From: Amoebophrya sp. A120
Taxonomy: Eukaryota > Sar > Dinophyceae > Syndiniales > Amoebophryaceae
Direction: 5' to 3'
Assembly: GCA_905178155.1 (NCBI GenBank)
Contig: CAJINV010000002.1
Span: forward strand, 1,339,809-1,403,808
Length of the DNA: 64,000 nt
Shown: positions 46,604-59,600 of the stretch, one piece after another
Numbering within the stretch: the stretch's first letter is position 1
How the letters are laid out: every line of letters starts with the position of its first letter
Position numbers and translations under genes: made by a program
Notes under the pieces: model-generated
Told to the model about the DNA's origin: nothing
What the model saw: only the letters and a program-made list of their open reading frames with translations
Databases searched by the model: none

Positions 46604-48240
46604 CTTCGTTCAGCGACAGGTTCTTGTGAACGTAAATGACTTATCAGGCTTTAGTCAGATGACTCTCGGGCTACCGTAGGCTGGCGCTAATCATTCAGCT
46701 TCTCGCCGTAAAGTAGAGCCAATTATCAATTGCTACCGCCAACGGTGACCAGCACGCGTCTCGTAGTTCGGCGCGGGCGGGAGTTGTTCTGTGTTGCTGA
46801 TCGATGAAACTGAAACTGAAACTTGTGGTCGCACACAAGAATCGATACAGGCCGTTGTAATTGTAAGCCACCTGTCGCAGTTCTTTGTCCCTGCTTCTCT
46901 ACCACGAGTAGTTCGCGGTGGCTTTTTGCCAAAGCCATTGACGGATGCAGCACTGGTATCGAAGAACTTCGACCAGGCAACTACAGATGTTGAAAAATTG
47001 TTGTCCCGAGTGGTCATCAAATCAAGGGCCACCCCCGCCGAGAGTGCTATCACGCTGCTGGTGCTTGTTTTCCGCTCCTGCGGAGATTAATTCTTCCGGT
47101 TTTTTTTACCATGTGAAAATGAAGTGCTGGCGCCTGATATCAAAATTATCGTGCGAGCAACATGAGACGTGGGGCTGGCGCCAGAGTGTCTGTACAAGAA
47201 CTACTACCTATGTATACGATTCGAATATATCGACCTGTTGTTGTAACAATACCACCACTTTTTCGTAACGCTCTACGTAGTAGGGTCACAAAAAAAAACC
47301 ACACAAATGTAGATGTGAGTAACTTGCTACCCTCTAAAATGGATATCAAATTTCCAATAACTTTGAATATAAAATGGCAAAAGAATGATCATGAATGGGA
47401 TTCAAAGGAAATACCTCACGAGCACAACAACATGTTGAGGTTGCCTGTAGATGTATTTAGTGGGGATACATCAAAATCATGCGGGGCAGAGCAACGAAAT
47501 AAGGTGGCTGTGGTCTGTATGATAATGTGGCTCTGTGTCTGATGTGTTGTCTACTATACTAATACGGACCTTTATTGCTGCTGAATGCAGAGGATAAAAC
47601 TTATCGATGTTGATTCTTGATCGTTTCGCGCAGCTCGCTCAAAAATATCTAGATGCAAAATATGGTTGATGCAGCTTCGGACAACAAGCGACACAAGGCT
47701 TGAAGTAGCAGTTGCTACAGCTACTTCTAGTATTCGAGGTTCAAGGGAAGCTGCCACCAGCGTCGCTGGAAATAAAAAACGGAAGACTGAAGACACAACT
47801 AGTAGACTCGTTGACGAGAGAGCGCTGAACAAGAACTGGAATGATTGTGCCACCATCTTCCGGAGCTGCGTTGCCACGGCAACGGCTGCGAACACGAGGG
47901 CGTAGAGTCCTGAAAATGCAATTCCAATTCATCTATTGCACAGATCACAACATAGATATAAACGTCTTTCCAGAAACAAGTTGGTGCATGGTTCGATTTT
48001 TTCCATTTCTCAATCATGAACAGTTCGTCGTGCACATAGGGTCTTGGTCTTGCAGGTGATGGCTTCCGAGCCCATGAGCGTCCTTGCTCTACTGCAACAT
48101 CGATTCTGCTTCCTGTTGGTAAGTACAAACCGAAACCCTGCACCTGCAAGAAAACAATACATCTACGCGAAATACAGTGTGCATTTTGTCAATTATGCTG
48201 TCGTGAAAGATACTACGCCTACGCAGTAGACTCTACAAAT
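46604..48240. other. Intergenic spacer
   Basis: This lies between the helicase start and the stop of the 48241-53144 gene. A plus-strand frame at 47162-47542 is present, but its composition and lack of context do not convince me. No repeat or RNA gene was seen. Confidence 0.45.
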
Positions 48241-51200
48241 TTAAATTTTCAGTTTTAGTACTATTACGCATACGCGCGACTGATACGCGGCAAAATAATA
48301 AAAGTACTTTCTGTTTCTTATACATAGTTCACAAGTGGAAATTTCAGTTAAACTCGTCCCCACCCCTAAGCCAGGAGAGAATTGTTTCCGTTTCCAATTG
48401 CAGCGGGTTTGGATGACCGATTTCTTTCCTCGTGGCAGCCAGAAGTGGCACAAGACTGGGATCATCTTCTCGTCGCGGCCCCCCCTTTTTTGTGTTTTTT
48501 CGCCGGGGGTGTTGAGGTGCATGGCACGAAGATCCTGGTTCTCTTGGAGCGGGTAGAAAAGCCCGATGTTCATCTCCGTGCGGGGCGAGGGACAAGACGT
48601 GACAAGAACTACGCGCGTATGGAAAAGGGGCGCAAGGAGAGGTAGATTCACAACTTCGTGCACCTCCATAAAAATGCACTGGCGCAGGGTCGTCGTGGGC
48701 AGCTTCTGGTTGCGAGCGTGGTCGGCGACAGGATGGCGCGACCCGCAGGTGATCTACTTCCGGGGAACTCCTGTTACGCACGACCTGGGCCTCCTCTAGT
48801 TGTACTGCAGCCGGACCGGTGGAAGCGCCACGTAGTTCTTGCCGCCGGGCACCGCCCCATCTCCGATCTACTTCACGAAGTGCACAAGAACCATTTCCTA
48901 CTTCGAAGCTGCCCCAATGAATGCTGGACTCGGTGAGGAGGAAAATCACCTCCGTGTTCTCATTCAGTGTCACCTTCACAAACCGCTTTTGCAGAGGAAC
49001 ACGCTTGATCTTCTTCTGTGGAGGTGCCACACGTCTCCTGTTGGTCTTCGACTTCGGGGAAGATGATGAACTATTTTTCCACTGTCTTTTTCTGTTCTTT
49101 CGTGCTAGTTTCTCAGGTGTAGCAGATTCTGGTCTTTCTTTCATTTGTTCTGTTCGACTTCTAGCACTTGCACTCCTCCTTCTACTGCTGCGGGATCGCG
49201 ATCGCGAAGTGGATTTGATCGTTCTTGCGCCAGCTGCACTGCTTGCAGTGGTCCCATCAGCGTTTATTTTCATTTTGTGCAAGTCCTGATAATCCTCGAC
49301 GTCGTCCTCCGAAGCACGGCGTGGCCCTGATAAGAACGCGACATCTTGTTCCGATGTGTAGTCCACTTCCGAGAAGACTGAAGGACGAGAGGAGTCTGCG
49401 TCGGAGCAGCTTGAGTTGGTTTTCTCGTTTTGTTGTAGTTCCACCCCTGACGATGAGCGGCCTTTCCTTCGGCGGATTTTGCTGTTTTTCACCCCAGCGA
49501 CTTCTACTTCGCGGAAGAAGTACTGCTTGAACCTGGTACTATTTTCTGCGCTTTTCTGTCGCTCTCTATCTCTTTTCAGCCGCCGCTGGCGCGACGACCA
49601 GGCGGGACATAGTACTTCATCTACAGGTTCTTCTTGATCTCGTTCGGTTCGTTGGTCTAGTGCATCTTCTTGGCGACCCATGCCAGAAAGCTCCTCGTCC
49701 CCGGAATCCATGGAGAAACTGGCGGCGTCATCAGCTGATGGAGATGATTCTCCACAACTATCTTGTTGAGAGATACTGTCTTCAGGCACCACAACCTCTT
49801 CCAGCCCCTCGTCCGAAAGGAATTCGAAATCCCCTTCATCTAGTTCCTGCGGGAAGAGACGCTGCCTATGCAACGCAAAAGCATCGCAAGTTAGTAGTCC
49901 TCGGACTGATTGCAGATATGCATGCAGCTCTTCTCATCTACTCAGTCGTTCCTCAGGTAAATCATTCAACATGACAAATTGCATTTGTCACCACGCTAAG
50001 CAAATTTGCGATGCCAAAAAATGCCAGTACTTTAGTTAACGACGTTTTTGCACTGCATACTGCCATCCCCGCACCCATTTCGTGACGGTCGCAAGGGTCA
50101 TTTGGCACGTGATCACCAGGAGCTGGAGCTTTTCCGGTGCCCGCTTTTTATTCAGCAGAGCCGTGAGGAAGTACTCCGTCAGGGCGCCATCCGGGCCCAT
50201 CATTTCCTCGATGCTATCCCAGTGATCTTCTATCATCACCCGGTGTTCTCTGAACTTTCCACTGTGGTCGACCGCTTCGTAGTTTTTACCAGCACTATTT
50301 CTACTTCCCTGTCTTTCCGCATCGTCTGCGATTCGCTCTAGCGTTTCCTGCAGCTCCCGGACCCTTGCGGCCACCCGCGCCTGCTGCTGCTGTTGAGTAG
50401 CAGGAGGTGTAATTTTTCCCCCGGCGACGTTGGACTCCTCTTCGGCACGTTGCTCGTATTTGGCTAGCTCCGCGAGAAAATTCGACCTGTAGGGGTCTCC
50501 TACAATGCCGGGGGCAGCCGCATCCGGAGTTGCATGCTGTTCTTGTGCCCTCCCGGAGCCGTCGTTCTTGACCACCACATCTACCTTCGGGATTAGCAGG
50601 CCCGCAAGCCAGGCTACGTACATCAACTCGTGCTGTATGATGTTGGTCCGTCCGCGGAAGCTGAGGTTAGAAGCAGTGCCCATCTCCATCTCGTCGTCAT
50701 CCGCGTGGAGTGCTATGGGTCGTTCGTCGTCTCGCGGCTCTCCTGTTCTTGTCCTAGCAGCGTCCGCCTCCGGAAGCAGAAGATCGCGGTCATCCCGCCT
50801 TTCATGTTGTTCCAGAGCAAAATCGTCCTCTGAACAAGAATCTGCAGGAGCTCCTGTGGAGAAAAAGTCCATAAACGTCAGCAGCAAGCGCGCCTTCAAT
50901 TCTTGCGCTCCTTCCGCATGATCTTCCCGTTCTTCGGGGGTCATGCAGGTCGACGCGGTTGCTGTTGCAGCAGTAGTACAACCCTGAGAGAACAACTCCT
51001 GGTTGTTCTGACCGCGACTAGAGACGACAGGACTAGCGGAACTTGAACTACTTGCCGCTGGAGTAGTTGTCAATGGAGTTGTTGTGCTTGATTGCTGTAC
51101 TGCACTTCTTGCTGCTTCTCTTCCAGTGTCCTTGTCTACTACTTCCAGCGAAGAACTATGAGCTCCATCGCTGCTCCCTCGCCCTCCTTCCTTCACGTAG

Positions 51201-53144
51201 TGCAACGCGAAGTTGTCCGGGTGGTACTCCACCAACTTCAACCGCTTCGCCGCCATATCCCGCTCACTGACCGGATTTCCGGAGTCCGCGAACAGCTTTT
51301 GCACCTTTCGCAGCAAATACGCCCTCAGCTGCGGCTCGCCGTTGTTGCTCAGGACGGGGAAGGAGGACGAGTTGTCGGTTGTAGCAGGTGGCGCTAATTG
51401 AGCAGGTCCTGCTGAAAAACTACTTCCTGCGCTAGGTGTGGTCAAGCTCGTTGATGATACAGACACAGAAGACGCCGGGTCGCAGCTGGAACACTCAATT
51501 GCAGCCGATGTTGGTCCTCGTCCTGTTGCTTCCGCCCTGTTGGTACCTGATCCATGATGTGATTTGGGTAGCATTTTGCTTATCATGGCGCGAACACAAA
51601 CTCCTTCCCAAATCTCCGCAGTGCTGGCGCCCCAAGGGCTCACCGCTTTCTTCCTCTGTTCGTATGTTTCACAAGGTCACACCCTTCACAGTGGCGGACT
51701 CCGGATCTGTATCAAAGTGCATCTGCGCTGCTTCGCAGCGTCCTGTGTACAACTAAATACAGTCGCGGGGCGCGCAACAGGGACCGCACCGCAACGCCCG
51801 CGCCACAGAGGTGGCTGCGGGGCGTCGCACTTGTCCGCCCACAGACGTGGGTCGAACTGTGCTCCAGCACTGCACAGAGAGGTAACAGCGCCGGGTGCAA
51901 CAGAGGCTGCAACAAGTCCCGGACCCTCCCCAACAGAGGTCGCTAGCGGGCAGTGGCGGGCCATTGCGTCGCCGGAGAGAGGGGCTACGCGCCCGCTAAA
52001 TCATATACATTCGCGTCATAGACGTCAGGATGTGCCTTGCTAGTGTGTAAACATAAAGACAGGTAGTCAGCAATAACGCGCGCGCGTTTGTCGAACAAAC
52101 ACGCACACGCGCAGTCCTCCGTTCCACATTGCGTATCGCCATCGGCGTGGGCATTGGCGTCGGTACTGGCTGTGTCCTTAGTCCGGCTCCCCCGGGTTCA
52201 CCATTTTTGTAGGCGAGGGCTGGCCACGGGAGAACAAAAATGGGGCCACAGAGGTGGTTAGCCCATTCCGGCCCTCACGAGGTTCGCGCCAAGTAATGCT
52301 GCGCGACCTAGTCCTATCTGTGATGCTTAGAATGTGATGTCTCGAGTTTGTTGTCTAGATTGGGAATGAATTAGGTACCTTGTGCAGCCGATGTTGGTCC
52401 TCGTCCTGTAGCTTCTTCGGCACTTGTTGGTGTTGCTGAAGGGGTGGTAGCGACTCCCGACGTCTTCACAGAAATCTGCCGTGACTGCAAATGGAGGACC
52501 TTGATCAAGTCCATCAGCAGAAACTTTTGTTTCTGATGAACACCAATTGAAGGAGTGGGTGTAGTAGAAGAGGACTTGTTCTTTAGCTTCGTGTTCTTCT
52601 TTCCTGTCGAAGTAGTAGAGGCGCAATCTCCAATATTTTTCCGCGGTTTCCAGTTGTTCAGCACGATGCGAAGAATTCCGTTCTCCCAAGAGTCGTAATG
52701 GCGAAAAAAGAAAATCAGCTTTGGCACCCGATATTCGTATTTCTCATTGTGAATATGATTTCTTTTCATCATGGTCGTGAAGGGGTTTTTGATTTGCTCC
52801 CCGTCGGTCCGCTGCATGGCCTTATACAGGTCAGAAGCGAAGGACGTCAGCACAAAGGAAGACCACAGTGGTCTAGTTGTATCAGGTTCTTGTGCGGCAG
52901 AAACAGGTTGTCGTGTTATTTGGTGCCTCGGCAACACATCATGACCAGCATCACCAGCCCTGCGCCCGCTCAAACAGACCATTTTCGCGTTCCTTAGGGG
53001 CACCATCACCACCGCGGCCGCAAATAATAGGTCCGTGTAAGGCTGAGCCGCCAGCGAAAGAACGAGCATCATGGCCGTGCCGGTCGCTATGGTCCAGGAG
53101 CGCCGGTCCTGGCGCAAACGCGTGCTTCTTGAGGCCGTTGCCAT
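48241..53144 (-). CDS. Large low-complexity protein with N-terminal membrane segment
   Basis: Exon 1 runs 53144-52379. Its start is the first ATG, and hydrophobic stretches follow (M-M-L-V-L-S-L-A-A and L-F-A-A-A-V-V-M-V), suggesting one or two membrane passes. A GT-AG intron of 832 bp (51547-52378) leads to exon 2 (51546-50060), with charged helices (R-A-Y-L-L-R-K-V-Q-K-L-F) and Q-rich coils. A family B introner then leads to exon 3 (49861 leftward): acidic, then R/S-rich (S-R-S-R-S-R-S), then V-I-F-L-L-T-E-S-S-I-H-W-G-S-F-E. The H-W-G context weakly recalls starch-binding CBM45/53 modules. Between 48,902 and 48,750 the frame must shift through one or more introns. The end chosen is the stop of the most protein-like frame, with an alternative stop at 48344. 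Total is about 1,300 residues. I assign no function. Confidence 0.6.
49867..50059. mobile_element. Introner element, family B
   Basis: The termini are TATGCAACGCAAAAGCATCG and the complement ending GTTTTTGCACTGCATA. The perfect duplication is CTGCC (49862-49866, 50060-50064). Excision gives R-G-W-Q-R-L-F-P in frame. At 193 bp it is slightly longer than most B copies. Confidence 0.9.
51501..51532. repeat. 32-bp direct repeat at intron border, copy 1
   Basis: Matches 52384-52415 at 31 of 32 positions (both begin GCAGCCGATGTTGGTCCTCG). The two copies sit in the exons on either side of the 832-bp intron and encode the duplicated peptide E-A-T-G-R-G-P-T-S-A-A. GGTACC also occurs near both splice borders. 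Confidence 0.9.
52384..52415. repeat. 32-bp direct repeat at intron border, copy 2
   Basis: Partner of 51501-51532, lying in exon 1 just before the donor CAAG|GTACC. Confidence 0.9.
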
Positions 53145-56100
53145 GTTGGAGGCGAGTTGTAGTGCCAATGGCTTTTTCCCGTCTGTGTCGTTGCTCGTCT
53201 CCTGCTGCGCGGTTTGGAGCCCTGGCGCGACCCCCTACTTCAGCCAGCTGCTACTGCTGCTCCGCCTTTTATTTCTCAGATAGCTGGGGCGGCAGGATGT
53301 TGAAAAAATTTCAACTATTTCGGTTTTCATTTTTTCATGATTGGCACACCTGAATATCAACACTTCGCTGTACTGATCTAGCCTGGTAAAACTAAGCATG
53401 CTGCTTTCGCGAGAGAATAAATCTATCCGTGGTTCTTTCTACACTAATCAACAACATCCGGGAACGAATTACTTGACAAACTAATTTTCATTTCGTAGTA
53501 TTCAAACGGCCTTGTCTTCTGCACATCACGAAACTTCTTTTTAAGATAGCATAGTTCTTGACAAGAACTTCTTGTCCTGTGATAGCAATGAAAATAGAGA
53601 GGAACCTGAAGGAAAAATAAAAGAGCGCGATGGATATAGCAAGATGTAGTTCCTAGAGACGGATTTCGAACTGCCTTTTATTTCTGTCCATGTTGATCTT
53701 GTTCTGTTCGAAGAATTAAAATAGGAAAACCAAAACAACGCTGCAAGCTAACAAAAAAAATCGGTGATAAATGGAGATCTGCTACTGCGTAAGATTGATA
53801 TTATGGAAATTTGCATGCAAATTTGAACTTCTGTGGGCGAAATCAGATAAAGCTGAAAAAATTTGAATGTCGCTGCCGTTTGTCAGGTCGCTTGTATAGA
53901 GCACGCTTGTGATCTTCACACGGAACAACAAAACTTGGCACAGTACTTCTTGCTCTCGCAAGCATTTGTGTTCGTGAGGATACAACGCGCCGCAGCGCAG
54001 AGACCGCAGGCGAAGGGCGGGACCTGCGCGGCACGGCAGCCAAGGAAGTCCTGCTGACTGGTGGCCCGGCGCGGTCGCGAACGGAAGATAGACGGGGCGG
54101 GGAGGCCCGGCAGGGCATGGACCATCTGCGCCGACCTAGCGGCAGTGCCTTCCTACCGCAATCGGGCGGCGCACGGCCGGCCCGCCCGGGACACGCCGGG
54201 CGGCAGAGCGCGCGGGGCCGCTAGCCTGGCGCGCGCTTGCGCTACCCGCGCTACCCACGTCAAAGGGCCATCGCCTTACCCGCGCCAACATGGCGGGGCT
54301 GCCTTGTGTGTCAATACCACCGCCGACGCTTCGTTGCGGCGGCGGGGCAGCGGCAGGCCGTCACGGTCGCGGTAGTCGACTGGGGGCCGCCCCGCCCGCG
54401 CGCTCCCCTTGCTTGGGTCAGTCTTTTCCGCGGCTCCGCCTAGGTGCTCGGGGTGGCACTGATACCAGTTCAGGCGCCCCCGCAACGTCTCCAGCCCGCT
54501 TGTCGGTCGATTCCGGCCGCGGCATTGTCCCACAGCCCCTCGCCCCTCATCAAAACGCTGCGCGCCTGCAGTGCGTTCTGCCCTTCTCCGGCACCCTGGG
54601 GCCGGCCCACTGCTTCAGTGGGGGGACAAGCTGCCCGGGGTCCAACTCGGTGCAAGCAACACCGCGACCCGCCGCCCCCGCCTGTGGGCTTCCACCCGCT
54701 CGCAAGCCCGGCGCCGGCCAACTGGGGCCGAACACACAGGAAGCCAGCACAGGCCTGCGCGTTTTCGCGGGCGGGCCGGGCCAGCGCGGCACACCAGGCG
54801 GGCCCTGCCTGCCCATCCTCCTCGGCGCAGAGACTTATGGGCAAGGGCGCCGGGGCCGCCGCGCTACGCCGCGAGCGTGCCTCGCCTTCGAAGGAGTGAG
54901 GCCCCTATTGGTTGGCGGGGGTCCCGTCCGCTATCATGACGCGGCTGCAATGAATGGGGGCTCCACTCCGACACACAGGCCGACCGAGTGCGCCCGGCGC
55001 GGTGCTTGTGTACCCGGTGGCACACCAGACACCCCCCGGGAGGATGTCATGGCTTCCCTGCGTCGTTATGCCATGGAAAAGGCTGCGCGCCCTAGAGCTT
55101 ACCGCTAGCCCGCATTACCTGCGCGCCTCGATGGCGCCCAGCTTTGGCAGTGTTTTAATGGCTGGGGATTTCATACAGGACTAAGAACGTTCGCCGCGCA
55201 CCATCTAGATCGGTGGCCTTCTCCTCGTTTCGTCGGTGATATATCGCCGCATTGGAAATCAAGGGCAACGATCGTAGGCGTCATCCTGCGTCAAAGATCT
55301 TTGACACGGACATAAAGCCAGTTGACAAACGAACGCACGCTTTGTGGCAAGCGACTGATCCTTCCGAACAAGGCTTCTCATCCGAGAAAGCCGAAAGCTG
55401 TCGATAATTCATCCTATATCGCCACGTGGGCGTTCCCGTTCGTAGTACTTCTATGAAGTGGTGAATCTGGATTTTTTTTGCTTTTTTTCTTTTTTTAGTG
55501 CAAAAATGGTAGAGCTTCAAGATGAATTTTCAGCGTCGCGACAAGAAGTTGTAGTTTTGGCATTAATCTTGTCCGTACTTCTGTAGCTGCAGGAGCTGCC
55601 CCTATTTGTTCCATCTTTTCCTTTTTAACAACAACAGAACCTACTTCCTGAGGTCGTGTCTACTCCGCCCCTTAAGTTGTAATTCCTGTCTATATGAAAA
55701 AAGGAGGAGCCTAGTTGTGTAAGGATTGTTGCGTGGCCAACTACAATGGACCAATGTACTGCTTCACAAGCAGAAGTGACATTCGGGGAGAAGTGTCTTC
55801 ACGCTGCAGAAAGAATCTTTCACCCCTCTACCAATAGTACTAGTACACGACCACCGTCAAACCGTGGGCGCCCCCATCGACCCCGAGCCCTCATTTGCCT
55901 GTGCAAGTTAAAAAATCGAGGAAGGTTAGCCGTGACGTCACCAGCAATAGCAAAGCTATAGTAGTAGAAGTTGAGCGAAGTGCTGCATCAGCTTGAAAAT
56001 CTTACCATTTCTGCAATTTTTGATTTATTTTAGAGTGCTGTGTGTAGTTGGAGAGATGAAGTCGGTCGCTTTTTGTTTTTCTGTTTTTCTGCGCTTGTCT

Positions 56101-56654
56101 TGTATAAAAGCTGTATTGTAAATCTGTAATTTCCGTAATATTCCGTGTAGTTTTAGCTTTCTTGATTGAGGTAGTACGATAATTTGTTTTCGCAAAATTA
56201 AAATTTGTTGGTGGAGAAAAAAACATTCGTAAAAATGATGTCGCTAGGTTCTTTTTTGAAAACGCAAGAAGATTTCGTGTTCTTTGCTGGATGAAATTCA
56301 AATTTAAATGTCGTGTGTAATCGCAATACATTTTACGTGAGAATGAGCTATGAGTACTATGTAGGTTTTGTCAACAACATTCTTCGCTACGTAGTCTTTG
56401 TCTTTCTGTCAGATGAAAGAATATACTTTTTTGCCTATAAAAATACAGTCGCGTTGCCGCTTGTTTAGGATACTGTAGATACAGATTTTTGTCGTGTTCC
56501 AGCTATGGCGGAAAAGAAGAAAAAGTTTATGCGACTTTCATATTTTTGTCATCTTTTAGCTTTACCTTTATCTTTTTAATACGTGAAAAAAATCATCGTC
56601 AACGTCGAAGCTGCCTGGAAGTTGTACCATAGTTCTAGTTTCCATTCATCTCCT
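53145..56654. other. Intergenic: GC-rich island then AT-rich DNA
   Basis: A GC-rich island occupies about 53,990-55,130, with spurious frames in all phases and GGCGGGGAGGCCC-type motifs shared with the island near 3,100. An 18-bp perfect palindrome (AAATTTGCATGCAAATTT) lies at 53808-53825. From about 55,200 to 56,650 the DNA is AT-rich and featureless. Confidence 0.5.
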
Positions 56655-59600
56655 TCAGGGTAAATAGTCCTTAAACATTCCTCCATAAGCCTTTTTGTAA
56701 TCGAACTCAAACACCCGGCACGCGCGGATCGGGATTTCATGATAGGGTATGTCGTCCGGCTGTTCCAAGGTGAAACCCAAATTCTTCCAGAAATTGCACA
56801 CCGAATTGACTTCCTTCTTTTCCTCAGACGCCGCACACACGGTGACAATCCGGACGTGCTTCGGCTTCCCCAATTCCCGCATCTGTCGCTGGTAAATCGC
56901 CTCCCGACGCTGGTATTCATCGGTCATCAGTTTTCGCACGAAGTTGAAGCGGCGGCGGGGGAGGTCCGACTCGTCGTCAGAATCGACATTCTCGGAGCAA
57001 TGAGTCGTGTCTTTTTTGTTCACTTTCTTGTTATTGACATCCAGCCCGGTTCTACTAGCACTACTACCTCCACCAGCGGGAGCTGCCCCGCTCAGGTTGC
57101 TGTTCTTTCCCGCTGTCGCGCGGTTGTGGTTCTTACTGTTTTCTTGCTCCTGCTCAAGGACGCAGTCGCGTCGCGGCCGCTTGCGGACCGGCTGGAGAGC
57201 GTCCTCATCTTCGTCATCGTTCTTCTGTGGTTGTACTTGTTGCGGTCGTGGATTTTCCGTGCTGTTCTTTTGGACGGTCTTCGTCGTATTCTTGGTGGTA
57301 TTTCCATCAGACAGTAGGTCCACTTGATGCCCAGTACCAAGAGCGCTTTTCAGCTGGTTGTCCTTGTTGTCCTGAACATCCTTATTTTTACCACCGTTGT
57401 CGGCTACGGCTGCATCCCGCTGCTTGTTGTCTCCACCTCCACCACCTTCTGCCGACGATAGTTGTACCGTCATCGCCGCGGCTGCTTTACTCTTTTCCTG
57501 TCGCCTCTTTTCCTTCATTTTCTTCAGTTTTTCCCCACGCTCAAATTCCATCACCCTGCGGTTAATCTCATATGCTGGGAGATTTTGGTCGATCAAGTGC
57601 GAAATGGAATGCAACCAGGTCTGGGTCTAGATGAGTGCCGACGTTTGTCATGGTGTTTTTCTTTCACGCAGACGGTCTGGCATGCAAGCGCTCGCATTAC
57701 AGGTTCTGGAAAGCATGTCGCGTTTCTATGCCCAACCCGCATGACAAATGTCCACCTCTTTCGGTGGCAAGAAGAAGAGATGAGCAACTTCATATTTTAT
57801 ATTCATTGCTCTCCATGCATGACAAACTTTTGTGTGATCTGGAATGCGCATTGCAAGTTAGCACTCATTCTTCCAGACCCAGACATACTTGCAACGCATA
57901 TGCGACTCGAGGTTCAGCCGTTTCACCAACATCTCCACCAATTTCGAGCCCGCATTGGAACTCCGGTAGTGGAACTTGGTAACGAAGAAGCAGATCATGA
58001 AGATCCGCTGCGCTGTATGCATTACAAAAGTACCGCACGTAGTAAAAATTGCATGACAAATCAATGTCCTTAGCGGTAGGAATGAAAGTTGTAATGCGGA
58101 TTTACCTTAAGAAAAATATTTGTAATGCATGACCGTAGTTGCTACGAGCACGATACTTTTGCGGTGCGTACTCAGGATCCTTCGTCGATTTCGTGTCGAT
58201 GCACACCGCCGCGGTTTGCACCCGGTCGGAGTTGTTTTATGCATTGCAAATATGTTTGGGTCCGGAGACTTGTGATGCAAATCTACGAATTGTGAACACC
58301 CTACAATATGCAGCCCAGCATGACAAGTTTTTGCGCTGCTGTGTGTTTCGTCTTTCGCATGACAAACTGCGTTTTTGCATGACAGGCAAGAGGCCCTTTC
58401 CTGCTCATGCATCACAGATTTGAGAGTCATGCAAGACAAGCATGACAAACTTGCACTCTTCCAGACCGAGACCCGGACACATTTGCATGTGATATGTTTT
58501 GTTTCAGCGCGATTAGGGAAAATTCGTCACGAAAATTCCCCTGTTGCCGGATAAATTGGTTGCAGATCAGATCGTAAGCCTGCTTCAGCAGACTGAGTCC
58601 GAAATTCGCCTGCATGGCTAACAGTTGTTCCATGGTGTACAGCTGTGAATCCAACACGTGCGAGATCCGCGCCGTCGGCTTCACCTTCTTCTGCCCCAAC
58701 TGCTCCTTCAACTGCTCCGTCGGTTGTTCCCAAAAAGCGTTCCTGTTTTGCGCGTGATTTCTCTTGCCGAAGGAGAGTTGTAAATGATTCTTCGCGTGAA
58801 AGGCACTGGCATCCAACATTGGCTTTTTTTCCAGGAGCACGGCCTGGTCGTTTGCGTGGTTCAGCGTTTGATTCATTTTCGCAGCTTCGAGAAGCAGATT
58901 CTGCTGTTGCCGCTCGGTGGTAGGAACTACAATTGGGTTAAGATTTTGCTTTTCCTTTTCACTTTTATCCGTAGTAGTACCAGTTGTACTAGATGTTGAG
59001 GCAGAACTATGGACAACCGCCGGCTCTTCTAACTTGTAGATTTTTTGCCGCAGAAAGTCCTGCGTGATGTGGTACTCCTGTTGCACGACATTCTCGTAGT
59101 TTTCCGCAATAAATTGATGCAGTTCCACGCTAGAACATCCTCCAATAATTTTCCCCCCCGAGCTAGAAAGCGTCGTGTTTCCGGAATGCAAGCCCGGAGC
59201 GAAGAACACGTCGTGGTTTTCTTGCTGAAGGAAAATTTTTCTAGCCTGGGAAGCTGAACAAGAAGACGAAGAAGCCACTTGATTTATTTCCGGAGTGCCG
59301 CTCTTTTTCTTGTTCATCTCAGACGGCGCGAGGACGTTTTGTTTCTGTTTCCCGTGTTCATCATTGTTCTGCTGCTTCCTCATCTTGTTCAGCATTCCGA
59401 AAGATGATGATGTTGAAATGAAAGAAGATGAAACTCCCGACACCTCCACAGGACCACGACGAGACACCTGGTTAGTATTTCTCGAGTTCGCCAGCGTCTG
59501 CGGATTCACTTTCACGAGCTGAAACTCGCCGTTTTCATCCTCAATGAATTGCTCAACCTTCTCGGTGGTCGATGAAGAGCTGTCGTGGGGTGTTGCTTTC

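Noticed and set aside
47162-47542. Plus-strand 126-codon frame with some natural-looking segments
   Set aside because: It is alone on its strand, has no recognisable domain, and is not supported by splice sites or neighbours.
53808-53825. Perfect 18-bp palindrome AAATTTGCATGCAAATTT as a regulatory site
   Set aside because: It occurs once, in AT-rich intergenic DNA, with no supporting context. It is recorded only as a local curiosity.
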